Assembly: GCA_033557465.1 (NCBI GenBank)
Contig: CM066033.1
Span: 1,358,707,834 to 1,358,771,833, forward strand
Reading direction: 5' to 3'
From: Ichthyophis bannanicus
Lineage: Eukaryota; Chordata; Amphibia; Gymnophiona; Ichthyophiidae
DNA: 64,000 nucleotides
Part shown: piece after piece, positions 1-10,604 of the stretch
Numbering within the stretch: the stretch's first letter is position 1
How the letters are laid out: each line of letters opens with the position of its first letter
Program-made: the position numbers and the translations under genes
Notes under the pieces: model-generated
What the model was told of the DNA's origin: nothing
What the model saw: only the letters and a program-made list of their open reading frames with translations
Database searches by the model: none

Positions 1-184
1 GGAACCGCAGCTGTGCTTGTAAAATCATCGCGGAGCCCTTCCTGTCTTGACGGGCTCCGTGCAGCATTGTCCCGCCTCCAAAGGAAGTGGTAAACAACTT
101 CCTTTAGAGGCGGGACAATGCTGCACGGAGCCCGTCAAGACAGGAAGGCCTCCGCGATGATTTTACAAGCACAGCCGCGGTTCC
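1..184. repeat. Long near-perfect fold-back (inverted repeat)
   Basis: Bases 1-88 are the reverse complement of 97-184 with very few mismatches, around an 8-base loop. The outer ends are GGAACC and GGTTCC, and the tip is an AAGGAAGT/ACTTCCTT stem. The window starts inside or at the edge of the left arm, so it may extend further left. No coding content. It could be a non-autonomous TIR element or a palindrome formed on rearrangement. Bases 185-355 are GC-rich and unassigned. Confidence 0.85.
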
Positions 185-355
185 CTAAGAGGCAGGGAGC
201 CGCGGCTGCAGAAGAAGGGAGGGAGCTGACATGGAATAATTTTCAGGTATGAGCATTGTTTTTTTTCGCGGGGGCGGGGAGAAGGGGGGTGCGGCCCGCG
301 AGTCTACCGGTAGTCGGCTGTGCGGCCCGCGGCCCTCTGGAGGTTGGTGACCCCT

Positions 356-974
356 GGTGTAGGGGTTTGGTACCACTGGGTGCCTTATCCGTACTATTTG
401 GTTCAGTCTCCTCAAATCCTGTACTAACCTATATGATCCATCTGGTTTTCTTACTAGCAAGACGGGAGTATTAAAGGGGGACATGCATGGTTCTAATAGT
501 GCATCTTTTAACAAACTTCTTATAACAGGCTGGAGGCCCTTACGACTTTCCAACGAAATGGGATATTGTTTTTGGCACACTACTTTGCCTTCCTTGTTCA
601 GTTCAACTTTCAATGGCGGGATGTTCAGTCCTCCCCTATTTCCTTCCCTTGCCCAGACTATAGGGTCTATCTGACTCTCTTCTTCTTCAGTGAGGACAGC
701 CATTTCTACAATGATTTGGCTGTCTTTCACCTTTATTTCTAAGTTTAACTGTGTGTTGTATATCCCTTCCTAATAGATTACTCCCTGCTTCTGGGATATA
801 CAACTGTCCCTCTATCTCCTCATGGTCCATTTTTAACAGAGTGGGCTCAAATATTGAGACAAAAAAAACCTCTCCTTTTACTCCTGAGACTGTAAGCTTC
901 TGATTTGTTAATCTCATTCCCTCTGGTATATAATTTAAGGATGTCCGGGCAGCTCCTGTGTCTACTAAAAATAC
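356..974 (-). pseudogene. ERV-3 protease and reverse transcriptase N-terminal fragment
   Basis: The minus strand reads a retroviral aspartic protease core ([12 protein letters not shown] near 960, then GQLYIPEAG and LLGRDI). It continues in another frame into the start of a reverse transcriptase, with QYPISLE, LLEPCMSPFNTP, VRKPDGSYRLVQDLR and HPVVPNPYT. The frame changes near position 735, and the reverse transcriptase homology stops near 356, well before a YxDD box. The motif order fits class I (gamma/epsilon-like) endogenous retroviruses. The lineage differs from the other two ERVs here: the protease reads DTGAART, not DTGAxHS. It is a broken relic and cannot encode a working enzyme. Confidence 0.75.
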
Positions 975-984
975 TACTTCTATC

Positions 985-1140
985 ATATCTCCCCTCAGCC
1001 GTCTCTTTTCCAGGTTGAAGAGCCCTAACCTTTTTAGCTTCTCTTCATAGGAGTATTCTTCTATCCCCTTTACTATTTTGGTGGCTCTTCTCTTTACCTT
1101 TTCTAATAATGCTATATCCTTTTTAAGATAAGAGGATTTG
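985..1140 (-). mobile_element. CR1 LINE fragment, ORF2 C-terminal region
   Basis: The minus strand encodes a stretch close to the CR1 at 10,986-11,273: [34 protein letters not shown], then GDMIE. It sits exactly between two ERV-3 pieces (protease below, RNase H above), so the region is rearranged. Confidence 0.7.
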
Positions 1141-1440
1141 CTGCCTGACTCCCTATTTCTGGTGTTAAATTGTATATAGGGGTTAAGTCTTCCCCTAAGG
1201 CAGCTCCCTTAGCAGTCTCATCTGCTAATCTATTTTTATCTGGCTTCAAAAGAATTCCCTGCTTAATGACCACTTTCATGCATCACTGCTATATTTTTTT
1301 GGCAGGAGCTGACACTTGCTGACTTAATCTTTTTCACTGTTTACATATAAGTTAAGAATTTGACATAACCACCCACTGGTCTGTTCCAAATTTCAGCTTG
1401 AAAACTGCAGCTAGCTCTATGCTTTCCCTTTTGTCCATGT
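1140..1440 (-). pseudogene. ERV-3 RNase H fragment
   Basis: The minus strand contains [19 protein letters not shown] (about 1,195-1,255), typical of the last part of a retroviral RNase H with its final aspartate. Further upstream pieces (MDKRESIELAAVFKLK, VMHESGH) look like the middle of the domain in shifted frames. In transcription order this RNase H lies 5' of the protease/RT fragment, opposite to a normal pol gene, which shows scrambling or two merged copies. Confidence 0.5.
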
Positions 1441-1499
1441 AAACCAGCAAATTCTTAAAACACTTCTTTACTTTATCCCTAAAAAGGTTACCCTGTAGC

Positions 1500-2022
1500 T
1501 TTATTACATGCTACTAATACCAACATCCTCCCTAATTGACTGTCTGGAGGAATGTCCCTCGGAGCCCTTATCCCTGACTCCATGCTTACTCGAGTTTCCT
1601 TTGGAATTCCTGACACTCATCGAGACCTGTTTCACCAATGTGCTTTTCACTTCATCTCTCCCCAGCCGCACTCCTCACAGATGTGTCGGAACCGCGGATT
1701 GAGACTCCGCACTCACTTCGTGTCTAGGACACATCTCATACACACAACAGTCTGTCTCGATACTCAACCACCAAGGCAATACTTTACAGTCTTGTTTCTT
1801 ACCTTGATCTGTGCACAGAATTACTTGGTTGATGCGTTTGTCTCTGTCTAATACCTAGTCTGCTTCACTGAGTCTGTATTGATTTTTCCTTCATGGTCTC
1901 GGGATTCTGCTGTCAGTACACTGTTGGAGCCCCCCCCTCGTCGCTGATACATAAGGCCGTTGAACTCAATGGGACGCGTATCCCCATCCTCAGCGGCGGT
2001 GGTCTTCTCCAGCGATGACACA
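1500..2022 (-). other. ERV-3 leader region, probable
   Basis: This stretch lies between the primer-binding site and the pol fragments where a retroviral 5' leader belongs. On the minus strand an AAGGTAAGA sequence near 1,798-1,806 would serve as a splice donor. No gag reading frame is recognisable; the short ORFs here look random. Bases 1,440-1,500 are unassigned. Confidence 0.4.
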
Positions 2023-2040
2023 ATCCCGGACGAGCCCCCA
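2023..2040 (-). promoter_or_regulatory. ERV-3 primer-binding site, tRNA-Pro type
   Basis: The minus strand reads TGGGGGCTCGTCCGGGAT, which I recognise as the 18-base complement of the tRNA-Pro 3' end. It lies 3 bases inside the TG...CA-bounded LTR at 2,044-2,483, the normal place for the minus-strand primer site. Confidence 0.85.
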
Positions 2041-2043
2041 ATC

Positions 2044-2483
2044 TGTAAAAAACATAACCTTTTACACAATAACAGATTCCTCTGTGATGCAGAGTTAGTT
2101 TAATTAATCACTTTCTTGCAAGGAAGAGTGAAATGCTTCAGTGAGCATGTCACACACATCCTCTGTTTCACAGTTCTTTTATAGTAGATTATGTACTCGC
2201 CCTCTTTTCAGCATGTCCATAATTCATTGGATAATAATTATACACCTGTATCAGGCTACGTGTTATTAGCCACGTAGTCTCTCTTCCCACAATGCAGACA
2301 TACAGTAAAGGAAGTCAGAAAATCATTACATATACACCTGTGACAGGCTATGTATTATTAACCATTAGACATTTCTTTCCAGGATGCAGACATACAAAAT
2401 TATATTACAGAATGGTGAATGAATGGAATACAAGCATTATATTACATTGTAAAAATAACATATCACATTTGTTTATATCAGCA
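2044..2483 (-). repeat. ERV-3 5' LTR
   Basis: The block begins TG and ends CA on the + strand (TGCTGATATAAAC...TTTTTTACA on the minus strand) and abuts the tRNA-Pro primer site. On the minus strand a CTATAAAAG TATA-like box occurs near 2,172-2,181. The partner LTR is not in the window. The outer boundary at 2,483 rests on the terminal CA and is approximate. Confidence 0.6.
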
Positions 2484-2489
2484 CCGCCC

Positions 2490-3100
2490 GGGATGCTGAG
2501 GCAGCTAGGATCGCTACTGGTGACACCACATCAGCCCTTCTCCAACCCTGCGGTACCTCACCAGTCTCCAGGGATCTATTAGACAGAAAGGTCCTGTCAA
2601 AACCTCCCTGACCTCCCTCAGTATCCTGGGATGTATCTGATGCAGTCCCATGGCCTTGTCCACTTTCAGTTCTGCAAGCTGATTAGAAGTGTCTTCTTCC
2701 ATGAGTGGAATGGCATCTACTCCATTCCCCTTATTACTTTTGTCTGTCATGCGTGGCCCTTCTCCAGTATTTTCTTTGGTAGCACAGAACATAAGCATTT
2801 GATTAGCAATTCTGCTTTTTTCCTTATCACTTTCCACCTTAGCACCTTTGAGTCTTGTAATTCCATCTCTGGCCTTCCTTCTCTCCCCAGTATACCTGAA
2901 AAAAGTCATGTCACCTCGCTTCACGTCTGTAGCCATTTTTTCTTCTGTGTGTGCTTTTCCCATCCTAACTTCTTCCTTTATCTCTTTCAGCTTTATCCAT
3001 TCTGTGTTCCTCTTATTGTGATATTTTGAAAATTATAAACATTGCCATTTTTGCCTTTATTTTTGTGGCCATTTCTTTGGAGAACCATATCAGTTTCCTT
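2490..3100 (-). mobile_element. CR1-type LINE ORF2 fragment (endonuclease-RT linker)
   Basis: The minus strand encodes MTFFRYTGERRKARDGI, then DKEKSRIANQMLMF, then MGLHQIHPRILREVREV. This has the order of the linker before the RT domain of CR1-type LINEs (ERLNEFFASVF and GIHPRVLKELK in the copy at 11.6-12.7 kb). It is frame-disrupted, has no YADD region, and is flanked by ERV-3's LTR. The exact family is uncertain. Confidence 0.55.
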
Positions 3101-3139
3101 TTTCTCTTGCTTTGATATAATTTCCTTACATATAGACCT

Positions 3140-3232
3140 ATTGCCCTTCAGCAAACTACCTGAGTCAGTATGCCAGGCTCTATCTGTGGCTCTGTTCAAA
3201 TGCAGGGTAAAAACTCACTTCTTTGAATGATA
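3140..3232 (+). mobile_element. L2-like LINE ORF2 C-terminal scrap
   Basis: The + strand encodes SKLPESVCQALSVALFKC followed by RVKTHFF. This is the C-terminal signature (LP.SVR.A.SLA.FKSRLK..LF) also seen at 50,300-50,380. Only the last ~30 codons are visible. Bases 3,233-3,405 hold nothing I recognise. Confidence 0.55.
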
Positions 3233-3407
3233 AATATGTACTGATAAAGAGGTGCCAAATGAGGCAAAACTTTACAAACCATCTCGGTGATTTTAAAAGC
3301 AATTTTCTGGGCTACTGGGGACTATATGAGTAGACACCTTTGATCCTGAAACTAAACCAGCACTCAAGTCTGAATCCACTTCAGATGAGTTTTAGGAAGA
3401 TTCACAA

Positions 3408-3950
3408 TAGCGGAGGAGTAGCCTAATGGTTAGTGTAGTGCAGGGGTCTCCAACTCCAGTCCTGGAGGGCCACAAACCAGTCAGGTTTTCAGGATGTCCC
3501 TAATGAATATGCATGAGATAAATGTGAATACAATGGGGACAGTGCATGCAAATATCTCTTATGCATATTCATTAGGGATACCATGACAATCTGGCTGGCT
3601 TACGGCCCTCCAGGGCTGGAGTTGCAGATCTCTGGTGTAATGAATAAGGGAAGACAGGTTCAAATCCCACCACTGCCGTTGGGATCTTAACCCCCAATTG
3701 CCTCAGGTACAAACTTGAGGCTGCTAGGCAAAGGTATTTCTATGGTTTGCAGGTGTAAATGCTGTCCTGTCGGATATTCAGTGGTTTGCAGGTATGTGGC
3801 ACTAGCGCAGTCAGGCGCAAGAAACCCTGGCCTAGCTTTTGCCGCAGAAGTAGTAATCCGGGCGTTCGATTATAAGCCCTCCAGGAAAAGGAGAATACCT
3901 ACTGTACCTGAATATAACTTGCCTTGAGGTGATCCTGAAAAAAGATGGGA
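3408..3950 (+). mobile_element. tRNA-headed SINE, interrupted
   Basis: The head GGAGGAGTAGCCTAATGGTT carries an A-box-like sequence, and after the inserted MITE the B-box-like GGTTCAAATCCC follows. The body and tail end in CCTGAATATAACTTGCCTT. The same head occurs at 32,253 and, on the minus strand, near 6,530, 15,635 and 56,340. The RNA polymerase III promoter is split by the MITE at 3,441-3,634. A segment near 3,765-3,870 also looks foreign to the SINE (ATATTCAGTGG motif of the hairpin MITE family). Confidence 0.7.
3441..3634. mobile_element. hAT-type fold-back MITE with 8 bp duplication
   Basis: Termini are CAGGGGTCTCCAACTCCAG and its near inverse CTGGAGTTGCAGATCTCTG. The interior is also largely self-complementary (TAATGAATATGCATGAG against TATGCATATTCATTA). 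Flanks GTGTAGTG (3,433-3,440) and GTGTAATG (3,635-3,642) form an 8 bp duplication with one mismatch, as expected for hAT transposition. No coding capacity. Half-copies of the family occur at 29,646-29,745 and 56,151-56,245. Confidence 0.85.
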
Positions 3951-5352
3951 ACACAATTCAAATCCCACCACATCATGATAAATTAATTCTTTTTCAAAAA
4001 GGTGGATAATAAAGATGTGCACAGTAGTTTACATTGTTGGATACATTTTTTCCTTGAATAGCCTCTGTAAAGGTGAAATAAGTGAATTTCAAATATAGGA
4101 ACTATTCCTCGCTCCCCTGTGCTAAGGAATTTCTGCTTTATGTTACTTCATTGATTGTCCATTATCAACAGTTTATTCTTCTTTCAAGGTCAGTGAATAC
4201 TTAAAACCTCTCTGGCCTTCACTGTTCATCTTGCAATATATACATGTTTTCATACTAAACTTGAACACATGCACCACCACGGTGTGTACCAATTTCACCA
4301 AGGAAAAATTCACCTTATTTTCAATGGAAGAAACATTGGCCCAAAGCTTGCACAAATCTTTCACAAAACAAGGTCCCATTAAGCAAGAAAAGAACCAGAA
4401 CTTGTTTGTCCGTCTTAGTATATCTCAGAAGTCCTTTACGGAACAGACAGTTAACTCAGAGATGGTTTAGGGATTCATGTCAAGAGCAGAAATTTTGCAA
4501 TTTGAACCTCTTCTAGGCTCCCAGCAGAGTTCGTCTTCTGCAACAGGGAGAATTCTGAGAGAGCAGTTCATGGAGAAAAGGCCCCTTAATAGCGAGTGAG
4601 CAGGTTGTGCTCCTAGAGCTTTGCAATATTTAATTCTGCAGCTTTAACGGGGAGAGCTATATAGGAAGTATGGCCAGACAATGAAAAACATTAGGTCAGA
4701 AAGACTCCGGCAGCTTTCAAACTCATGACAAGCAGTACGGGAGGGGGAAGATAAAAGATAATTTGCAGTGAATTAGGGGAGGTTGGCTTTCTGCAGAAAA
4801 CCGACATGACAGAGCGTTGCTAAGCATTTTGTCTTCAGAAACAAAATTGAGAACTGCTTAATACATCTAACCCAGTGTTGTCCAAAGATTTATTTTATCA
4901 TTTCAGGTTCTGGAAATTGTGGCTTTCGCTCACAGCTGGCAAATAGAGGCTTTTTACAGAAGCAGAGACCTAAGGAGAACAGTTCATTATAGCGATATCT
5001 AAACATTATCTCGGTGAGTCACCGTCTCTAAGAGATGCATTCCACAGCCTCTTCGTTTTGACCTGCAGATGTATGAGCTCCAACTCATTCTGAGTGATTT
5101 TCCAAAGATTTGAGATGTAAAGGAGTTAAACTGGGATCTCAGAGAACCACATGTGATTCCTGAGTCATAAGCTGCGTGCCACCAAGTCCACTTAGGATGA
5201 ACCCTGAGTGGGACAGAGACTTAGTTGTCAAAGATGGCATGGGGAGAGGGGACAGTACAGTTTTTGCTACCCGCTTGGTGAAAGGGAGGAAGAGTAAGTA
5301 GAAGGCACTAAATTCTTTCACCACGGTCCTTGAAACTACTTCTTCATGACAC
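3951..5352. other. Unassigned intergenic DNA
   Basis: No coding, RNA or repeat signature is recognisable. The short ORFs on both strands lack domain-like composition and look random. Confidence 0.5.
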
Positions 5353-5745
5353 GGGGCATGTTTACTAAGCCCTGCACTGGTAACGTGCGGAGCTGCGGGC
5401 TAACTGCAGGGGGGCAGATGCATCCGTCCCCTGCATTTACCATGCTTCAATACAGCAAAATGGCTGCAGTTGCAACTAATGCTGCCCATTGAGGTGATGT
5501 TATTTATACCCGCGTCGAGTGCAGGTAGTGAGGGCTACAAACATCTTTGTTAGCTGCACCTCCATGGGAACGTGCCTTCCCCCACATTTGCCACCCCGAC
5601 ATGTGCTACCAAGGTAATGCAGGGTTTTTGTATCATGGTGCTGTGCTAAAAAGTACAGTGGGGCCAAAGGTACTTTTTAACACAGCACCCAAACCACATG
5701 CTGAACCCCATACTACCAGGTAGAACACTTTAGTAAACATGTCCC
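5353..5745. mobile_element. MITE-like TIR element
   Basis: The ends read GGGGCATGTTTACTAAG and CTTTAGTAAACATGTCCC, imperfect inverted repeats of about 17 bases. An internal hairpin GCTAAAAAGTACAGTG... is paired with AAAGGTACTTTTTAACACAGC near 5,640-5,690. There is no ORF and no clear target duplication, so the superfamily is open. Confidence 0.6.
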
Positions 5746-5769
5746 TTAAATTAATTACTATTATATCTA

Positions 5770-6010
5770 CATAGGTAGGCTCCTTTAGTCTGAAAAGAAA
5801 GTAGGCAAATAGTAGCTAGCTTTAGAGTTTTTTAATTCATTTCTTTTAGATTTAGTTAAGATTTTAAAGTCTTAAAAGAAAACAGGCAAGCACCAGCTTG
5901 CTCTACAGGTTTAAAATCAACTCATCTTAGTTTTAGGTAGGCTCTCACAGTTCCAAAACAGAACAGACAGGTAGTTTGCTTGGTTTAAAATAATACAATC
6001 ACTCTCAACA
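5770..6010. repeat. AT-rich degenerate tandem repeat, ~80 bp unit
   Basis: Three successive units share GTCTGAAAAGAAAG(T/A)AGGCAA / GTCTTAAAAGAAAACAGGCAA / GTTCCAAAACAGAACAGACAG, followed by AGCTTGCTxTAxAGGTTTAAA-like text. The motif recurs at 7,560-7,710. It could be 5'-UTR monomers of a LINE or a minor satellite. No gene seen in it. Confidence 0.5.
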
Positions 6011-6334
6011 TTTTGAATACTTGACTGCCTTAAATAAGAAAGCCACTTTTCTTTGCAAAATGGTAAGAAAACTGTTATTCTGAGATTAATAGGTGTTAAG
6101 TAAAAGAGAATAGCTGAAAGAGTCACTCTAGCAGGCTAATTGCAATGCTAATCATCAAAGGGGCTAGCTGGGAGCATTTCCTCTAGAAACAAGGGGAGGG
6201 GGATTTTCAGTGGTGGTGGCCACCACAGCTTTAACTTTTTTTCCTGGATATTTATTTAGCAATGCCTATATGCTACTTTTCAACAGGTCAAAGCTGTGTA
6301 CATTCAGTACATATATTTTTCCCTTGTCCCCAAA

Positions 6335-6530
6335 GGGCTCACAATCTACATGTTGTGCCTGAGGCAACAGAGGGCTAAGTGGCTTGCCCAAGGACACAAG
6401 CAGCACCTCTGGGACTAGAAACCCCAGTCCCTCCATATTGAGGTTGCTGTCTTGCCAGGGGGATTTGAACTCCTGACCTTCTAGGCCAAGGCACCTTGCC
6501 CCAACCACTAGGCCATGCCATATCCAGGCT
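6335..6530 (-). mobile_element. tRNA-headed SINE, minus strand
   Basis: The complement of the SINE head (CCACTAGGCCATGCC at 6,506-6,520) follows a B-box complement (GGGATTTGAACTCCTGAC). Before these comes the shared body TGGCTTGCCCAAGGACACAAG, also seen in the minus-strand copies at 15.5 kb and 56.3 kb. Divergent and not an RNA gene. Confidence 0.7.
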
Positions 6531-6534
6531 CCAG

Positions 6535-6860
6535 CATCAAATATCCAGATTGCCCAGATTGTGATTCTGCAATCTGGTCAGCGGCAATATTCAGCCACTG
6601 GCCGAACTGCAACACCAGCTAAAGTTAAGACATCCATTTAGCTGTCCTAATATTAGTTGGTTAGGGTTAACTGTGCAGCGGCTGGTTCAACATGATGTCA
6701 CCCCCATTCTGCTCCTGGAACACCCCAACACTGCGCGCTTAACATTGATTAGCATTTAGTAGCCCAAACCGGGGCTATTCAGTGGTACTAACTGGGTTAC
6801 TGCCTCTGAATATCTTGGTGATCGGCATTTACATGGTTTGCAGACATGTAAACTACATAC
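6535..6860. mobile_element. Degenerate member of the hairpin-string MITE family
   Basis: Shares ATATTCAG, GGCATTTACATGGTTTGCAG and ACATGTAAAC blocks with the element at 7,861-8,318. It contains several short inverted repeats, such as CCAGATTGC...GCAATCTGG. Ends are unclear. Confidence 0.5.
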
Positions 6861-7200
6861 ATAGTAACATAGTATATGACGGCAGATAAAGACCACTATG
6901 ATCCATCTAGTCTGCCCAGCAAGGTGACAAGCGTAGGTGCACCTGCCGTTCTGTGCAGGTAACCCCTCCCCATGCCTTTGTTTAGGGGTGTACCCACCAC
7001 TCCATGTAGGTCACCCCTATTTGCTGAGATATAAGAGATAGTTATGTTTATTTTGATTTTATCCTGTTGCTATAAAGGGATCCACTATGTCTGTCCTATG
7101 CCATTTTGAATTCCATCACTGTATTTGCCCCCACCACTTCCATCGGGAGGGAATATGCCTTTGAATATCCTCCCCCCAAGCTACATAGCAAGGAAAGATC
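6860..7200 (-). mobile_element. LINE 3' region (repeat fragment)
   Basis: The block TAGTATATGACGGCAGATAAAGACC...CCATCTAGTCTGCCCAGCAAG followed by CTTCCATCGGGAGGGAATATGCCTTTG has the look of a LINE 3' end read from the complementary strand. It abuts the RT-tail-like reading frame at 7,201-7,500. Family assignment is uncertain. Confidence 0.45.
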
Positions 7201-7500
7201 TCAGGTACCTTCTTTTCTGAGGGAAAGCTGAGAGTGGAGAAAGTCTTGGGGCAGTTTCTTCAAAAAGGTTAGTTTTGCACCTACCATGACAGTCAAGAAC
7301 ATCACTCCTAAGCCAGGGTGTGGAGTATGATCTCGGTCTCTCAAATTTACCGCTAATGCTCGGCGTAGTACTTGCACTGTGCCAAAGAGAGCCTCCTTCT
7401 GGAGTTCGTAAGATGGTACTGTAACATGTATGGGTAGTTTGTCAAGGTGTGCTTGGAGATTCTTCTTTATCAAGCCTGTGACTCCCAATACGATGGGTAA
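7201..7500 (-). pseudogene. Possible RT C-terminal tail of a retroelement
   Basis: The minus strand has a ~95-codon open stretch: PIVLGVTGLIKKNL, then LDKLPI, then YELQKEALFGTVQVLRRAL. The pattern of an I-K-L helix followed by LQK..L.GT...LR..L resembles the segment after the RT domain in some non-LTR elements. I cannot name the clade. The + strand neighbour is a LINE 3'-like repeat, consistent with a retroelement remnant. No start or splice context suggests a host exon. Confidence 0.35.
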
Positions 7501-7860
7501 GTGAACATTACTTTGCTAACAAACTTAGTGACTTACTGCTTGGAATAGAGGAGAGGCTGTGGCTTTATTTGGAAAAGTCTGATTTTGATTTCATTAAAAA
7601 GTAAAAATAGTATCAGCTTGCTTTAAAGGTTTAAAATTAATTTATGTTATATTTAGTTAGGCCCTTGTGGTCTGAAAAGAAAACAGACAGGTAGATAGTC
7701 TTTTCCCACTAACTCTTCCCAAACCCCACCCATCCCAGGCACATCCCTTAATTTATAGTTATATATCCCAGTTAAGAGATCTTTGATGCCACAGTTTTCA
7801 TCAGGAAGTGATTTTTCCTTAACAGATTAGAAATTTGTTGGGAAACAAACAAAAAATATA

Positions 7861-8318
7861 GGGCCTGATATTCGAAAGGCATTTACATGGTTTACAGCCC
7901 AGTAAACCATGTAAATACCTTTAATCGGGATATTCAATGGCACTTACATGGTTAGTGCCATTGAATACCCACTTCTAACCCAGCTACACGCCTTGATGCT
8001 ATGCAGTTAGCATCAGGGCATGTCATGGGCGTTCTGGGGCGGCGACTGCCACGGGTAGTGGCGACATTGTACCACCAGTTAGTGACCTACGGGTAAAACT
8101 AGGCCAGCTTTTGCTATGCCTAGTTTTACCCACAGGAGCTAACCAGGTAACGGTGCAATATTGTCGCTACCTGGTTAGGCTCTGCGGTGCTTTCTTCTGT
8201 GTGGCAAACCCGGATATTCAATTCCATCGCCAAGGCACTGAATATCCGGGGTTAGGGGTCAGCAGGCATGGCTATGCGCCATAGCAGCACATAGCCTGCC
8301 CAACTGAATATCAGGCCC
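7861..8318. mobile_element. TIR element made of seven consecutive hairpins
   Basis: The ends GGGCCTGATATTC and GAATATCAGGCCC are perfect 13-base inverted repeats flanked by ATA on both sides (possible 3 bp duplication, as in PIF/Harbinger). Between them lie seven stem-loops of 30-42 bases at about 7,881-7,916, 7,928-7,969, 7,990-8,019, 8,091-8,131, 8,141-8,176, 8,211-8,248 and 8,263-8,298. No coding capacity. Related degenerate copies are at 6,535-6,860 and 16,520-16,810. Confidence 0.8.
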
Positions 8319-8929
8319 ATAGTCCTAAAGGCCTTTACATTAGTTTAGGTATCCCTACTCCCCTAGCAACTCTGAACAACCAAACTCACTAATACAAAGA
8401 TACAGGCAGCAATCCAGGAGTGACATGGGGGCTATCCAGTCTTTTACATTGAGTGTCACGTGTATGATTATCTCCCAGTTGCTGAGAGGTCATATATGTG
8501 CACTCAATACAAAGAGCTTCTAGCTCTCAGAAAATGAATCAGATCTTTGAAGGCTAGAGTAGCAGACTTGGAGGAATAGAGGCACCCAGAGAAGTATATA
8601 GAGAAGACCTACAGGGCCATAGTAGAGAAGCCCCACCCCCAGTCTGGCAGCCTCAGTGCTGCCTTGGAGGACAGAAGTCACCTAGAAGGAAGACATCACC
8701 TTGGTGTTACAGGAAATGATTTTGTAGCCATGACCTGTCCTCCAGGGGATGCAATATCTTCTCACCCTAGGATGTGTCACCAGGGGCTTCTGCCCATGAG
8801 GAAAGGATGATGATGGCTGGTTTAATTGGTGAATCAAATAGTATGCATGTAGATAGCTGATTGGCTTGTGGGTGTGATGATCACTTGGTCGCTTGCCTGC
8901 TTGGTGCGACGGTGACATAAGAACATAAG
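8319..8929. other. Unassigned intergenic DNA
   Basis: No feature recognised. Reading frames are short and without domain-like composition. Confidence 0.5.
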
Positions 8930-9045
8930 ATATGCCATACTGGGTCAGACCAAGGTCCATCAAGCCTAGTATTCTGTTTCCAACAGTGGCCAATCTAGGT
9001 CATATGTACCTAGCAGTTTCCCCAAGAGACACAAGTTGACAGACA
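8930..9045 (-). mobile_element. CR1 LINE 3' end, minus strand
   Basis: CATAAGATATGCCATACTGG...AACAGTGGCCAATCTAGG is nearly identical to the 3' end of CR1-b at 10,605-10,720 and, in complement, to that of CR1-c at 14,060-14,170. It ends abruptly where the plus-strand CR1-a starts. Confidence 0.85.
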
Positions 9046-10450
9046 GACCTCATGTTTCAGCTAGATAGGATTCTAGATAGGAATGGGGAGGAGCTAGCTG
9101 TCTTGGTACATGTGAGCACCAACAGCTAAGGAAAGTATGGAATGGAGTTTCTGGAAGCCAAATTTAGGCTTTTAGGTAGAAAGTTGAAATTCAGGACCTC
9201 CAGGGTAGCATTCTCATAAATGCTCTCTGTCACACTCACAGGATCCAAGAGGCAGGCAGAATTCCAGAATCTCAATTTGAAGGATCCTATTAAAACTGGG
9301 AGGTTAGGGCATCATGACAGAGAGGTTGCAATAAAGGTAAAAGTAGTCCATGTGTCTTTAAATAAAAAATAGACAGAGTTGAAAGATTCTAATTTACCCC
9401 TGTCAACTGATAAGCAGATTATCAGTATGAACAAAAAACATATATTGAATTGCTTCTGTACAAATGCTAGAAGTTTAAAAAATAAGATGGAAGAGTTAAA
9501 ATATATAGGACTGAATGAAGGGGTAGATACTGTATAATTGGCATTTCAGAGACTTGTTAGAAAGAAGATAACCAATGGAACAATGTGATACCAGGGTGAA
9601 AATTCTATCACAATGATAGGGTAGATCAAATTGGTGAATTGGTGGTGCCGTATGTTAAAGATGGCATTGAATCAAACAGAATAAAGTTCTGCAGGTAACA
9701 AAATGCATTATAGAATCTTTATGGACAGAAATTCCATGTGAGAAGGTGAAGGGAATAGCAGTGGGGTATACTGCCCGTCTCTCCTGGCCAGAATAAAGAG
9801 ACAGATGGGGATATACTAACAGAAATTAGGGAAGCTAACAAAACTGACAACACAGTAATAATGGGTGATTTCTACCCCAGTAATGACTGGGTCAAAGGCA
9901 CATCAGGACTTGCAAGTTCTAGATGAAATAAATGATTGCTTCATGGAGCAGTTAGTTTAGGAACTGACAGGAGGAGGAGCTATTTTAGACTTAGTCCTTA
10001 GTGAAACACAGGATCTGCTGTGAGAGATAAAGGTGTTGGGGCCACTTGGCATTAGTAATCATAACATGATCAAACTCAATTTAATGGAGGAAGGACAGCA
10101 AGGAAATCTTTGACGCTAGCATTTAACTTTTAGAAGGGAGACAATGATAAAATGAGGAAAATGGTTAGGAAAAAGCTAAAGAAACATCTGCAAGGGTTAA
10201 GAATTTATATCAGGCCTAGTCATTGTTAAAAAAAATATACCATCTTGGAAGCCCAGACAAGATGTATTCCATGCTTTAAAAAAGATGAAAGGAAGGCCAA
10301 TCTACTACTGGCATGGTTTAAAGGCGATGTAAGAGAAGCTCTTATAACAAAAAAAAATGAAACTGTATAGTCTAGAAGGACTACAAAAGGGGACTGCTAC
10401 TTCTGAGGAGAGATCTGCAATTGTAAGTATTTGCTTCCAGGAATTTTTCT
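9046..10450 (+). pseudogene. CR1-a LINE: ORF1 esterase end and ORF2 endonuclease, decayed
   Basis: Reading + strand with frame changes: LAVLVHVSTNS (SGNH-esterase-like block of CR1 ORF1), then CTNARSLKNKMEELK (start of the ORF2 APE-type endonuclease), then DFYPSNDW and GAILDLVLSETQDL near 9,870-10,010. The order matches CR1-d at 60.8-62.2 kb. Many stops and frameshifts; the RT part is missing. In an intact CR1, ORF1 aids RNA binding and ORF2 nicks target DNA and reverse-transcribes. Neither is possible here. Confidence 0.75.
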
Positions 10451-10604
10451 AAATCTTGGGGAAAAAGGTATTCTTTAGGTTAAAGCTGATTATTAATCTG
10501 TGAACCCAGTGTATTTGTTAAATCAGTCGGGGCCTAGTTGCAGCAAAGAGCTTTCAGTTTAAATTTAAAACACAGCAGAGAATTTTCTGGTTAAATTTAG
10601 AATG

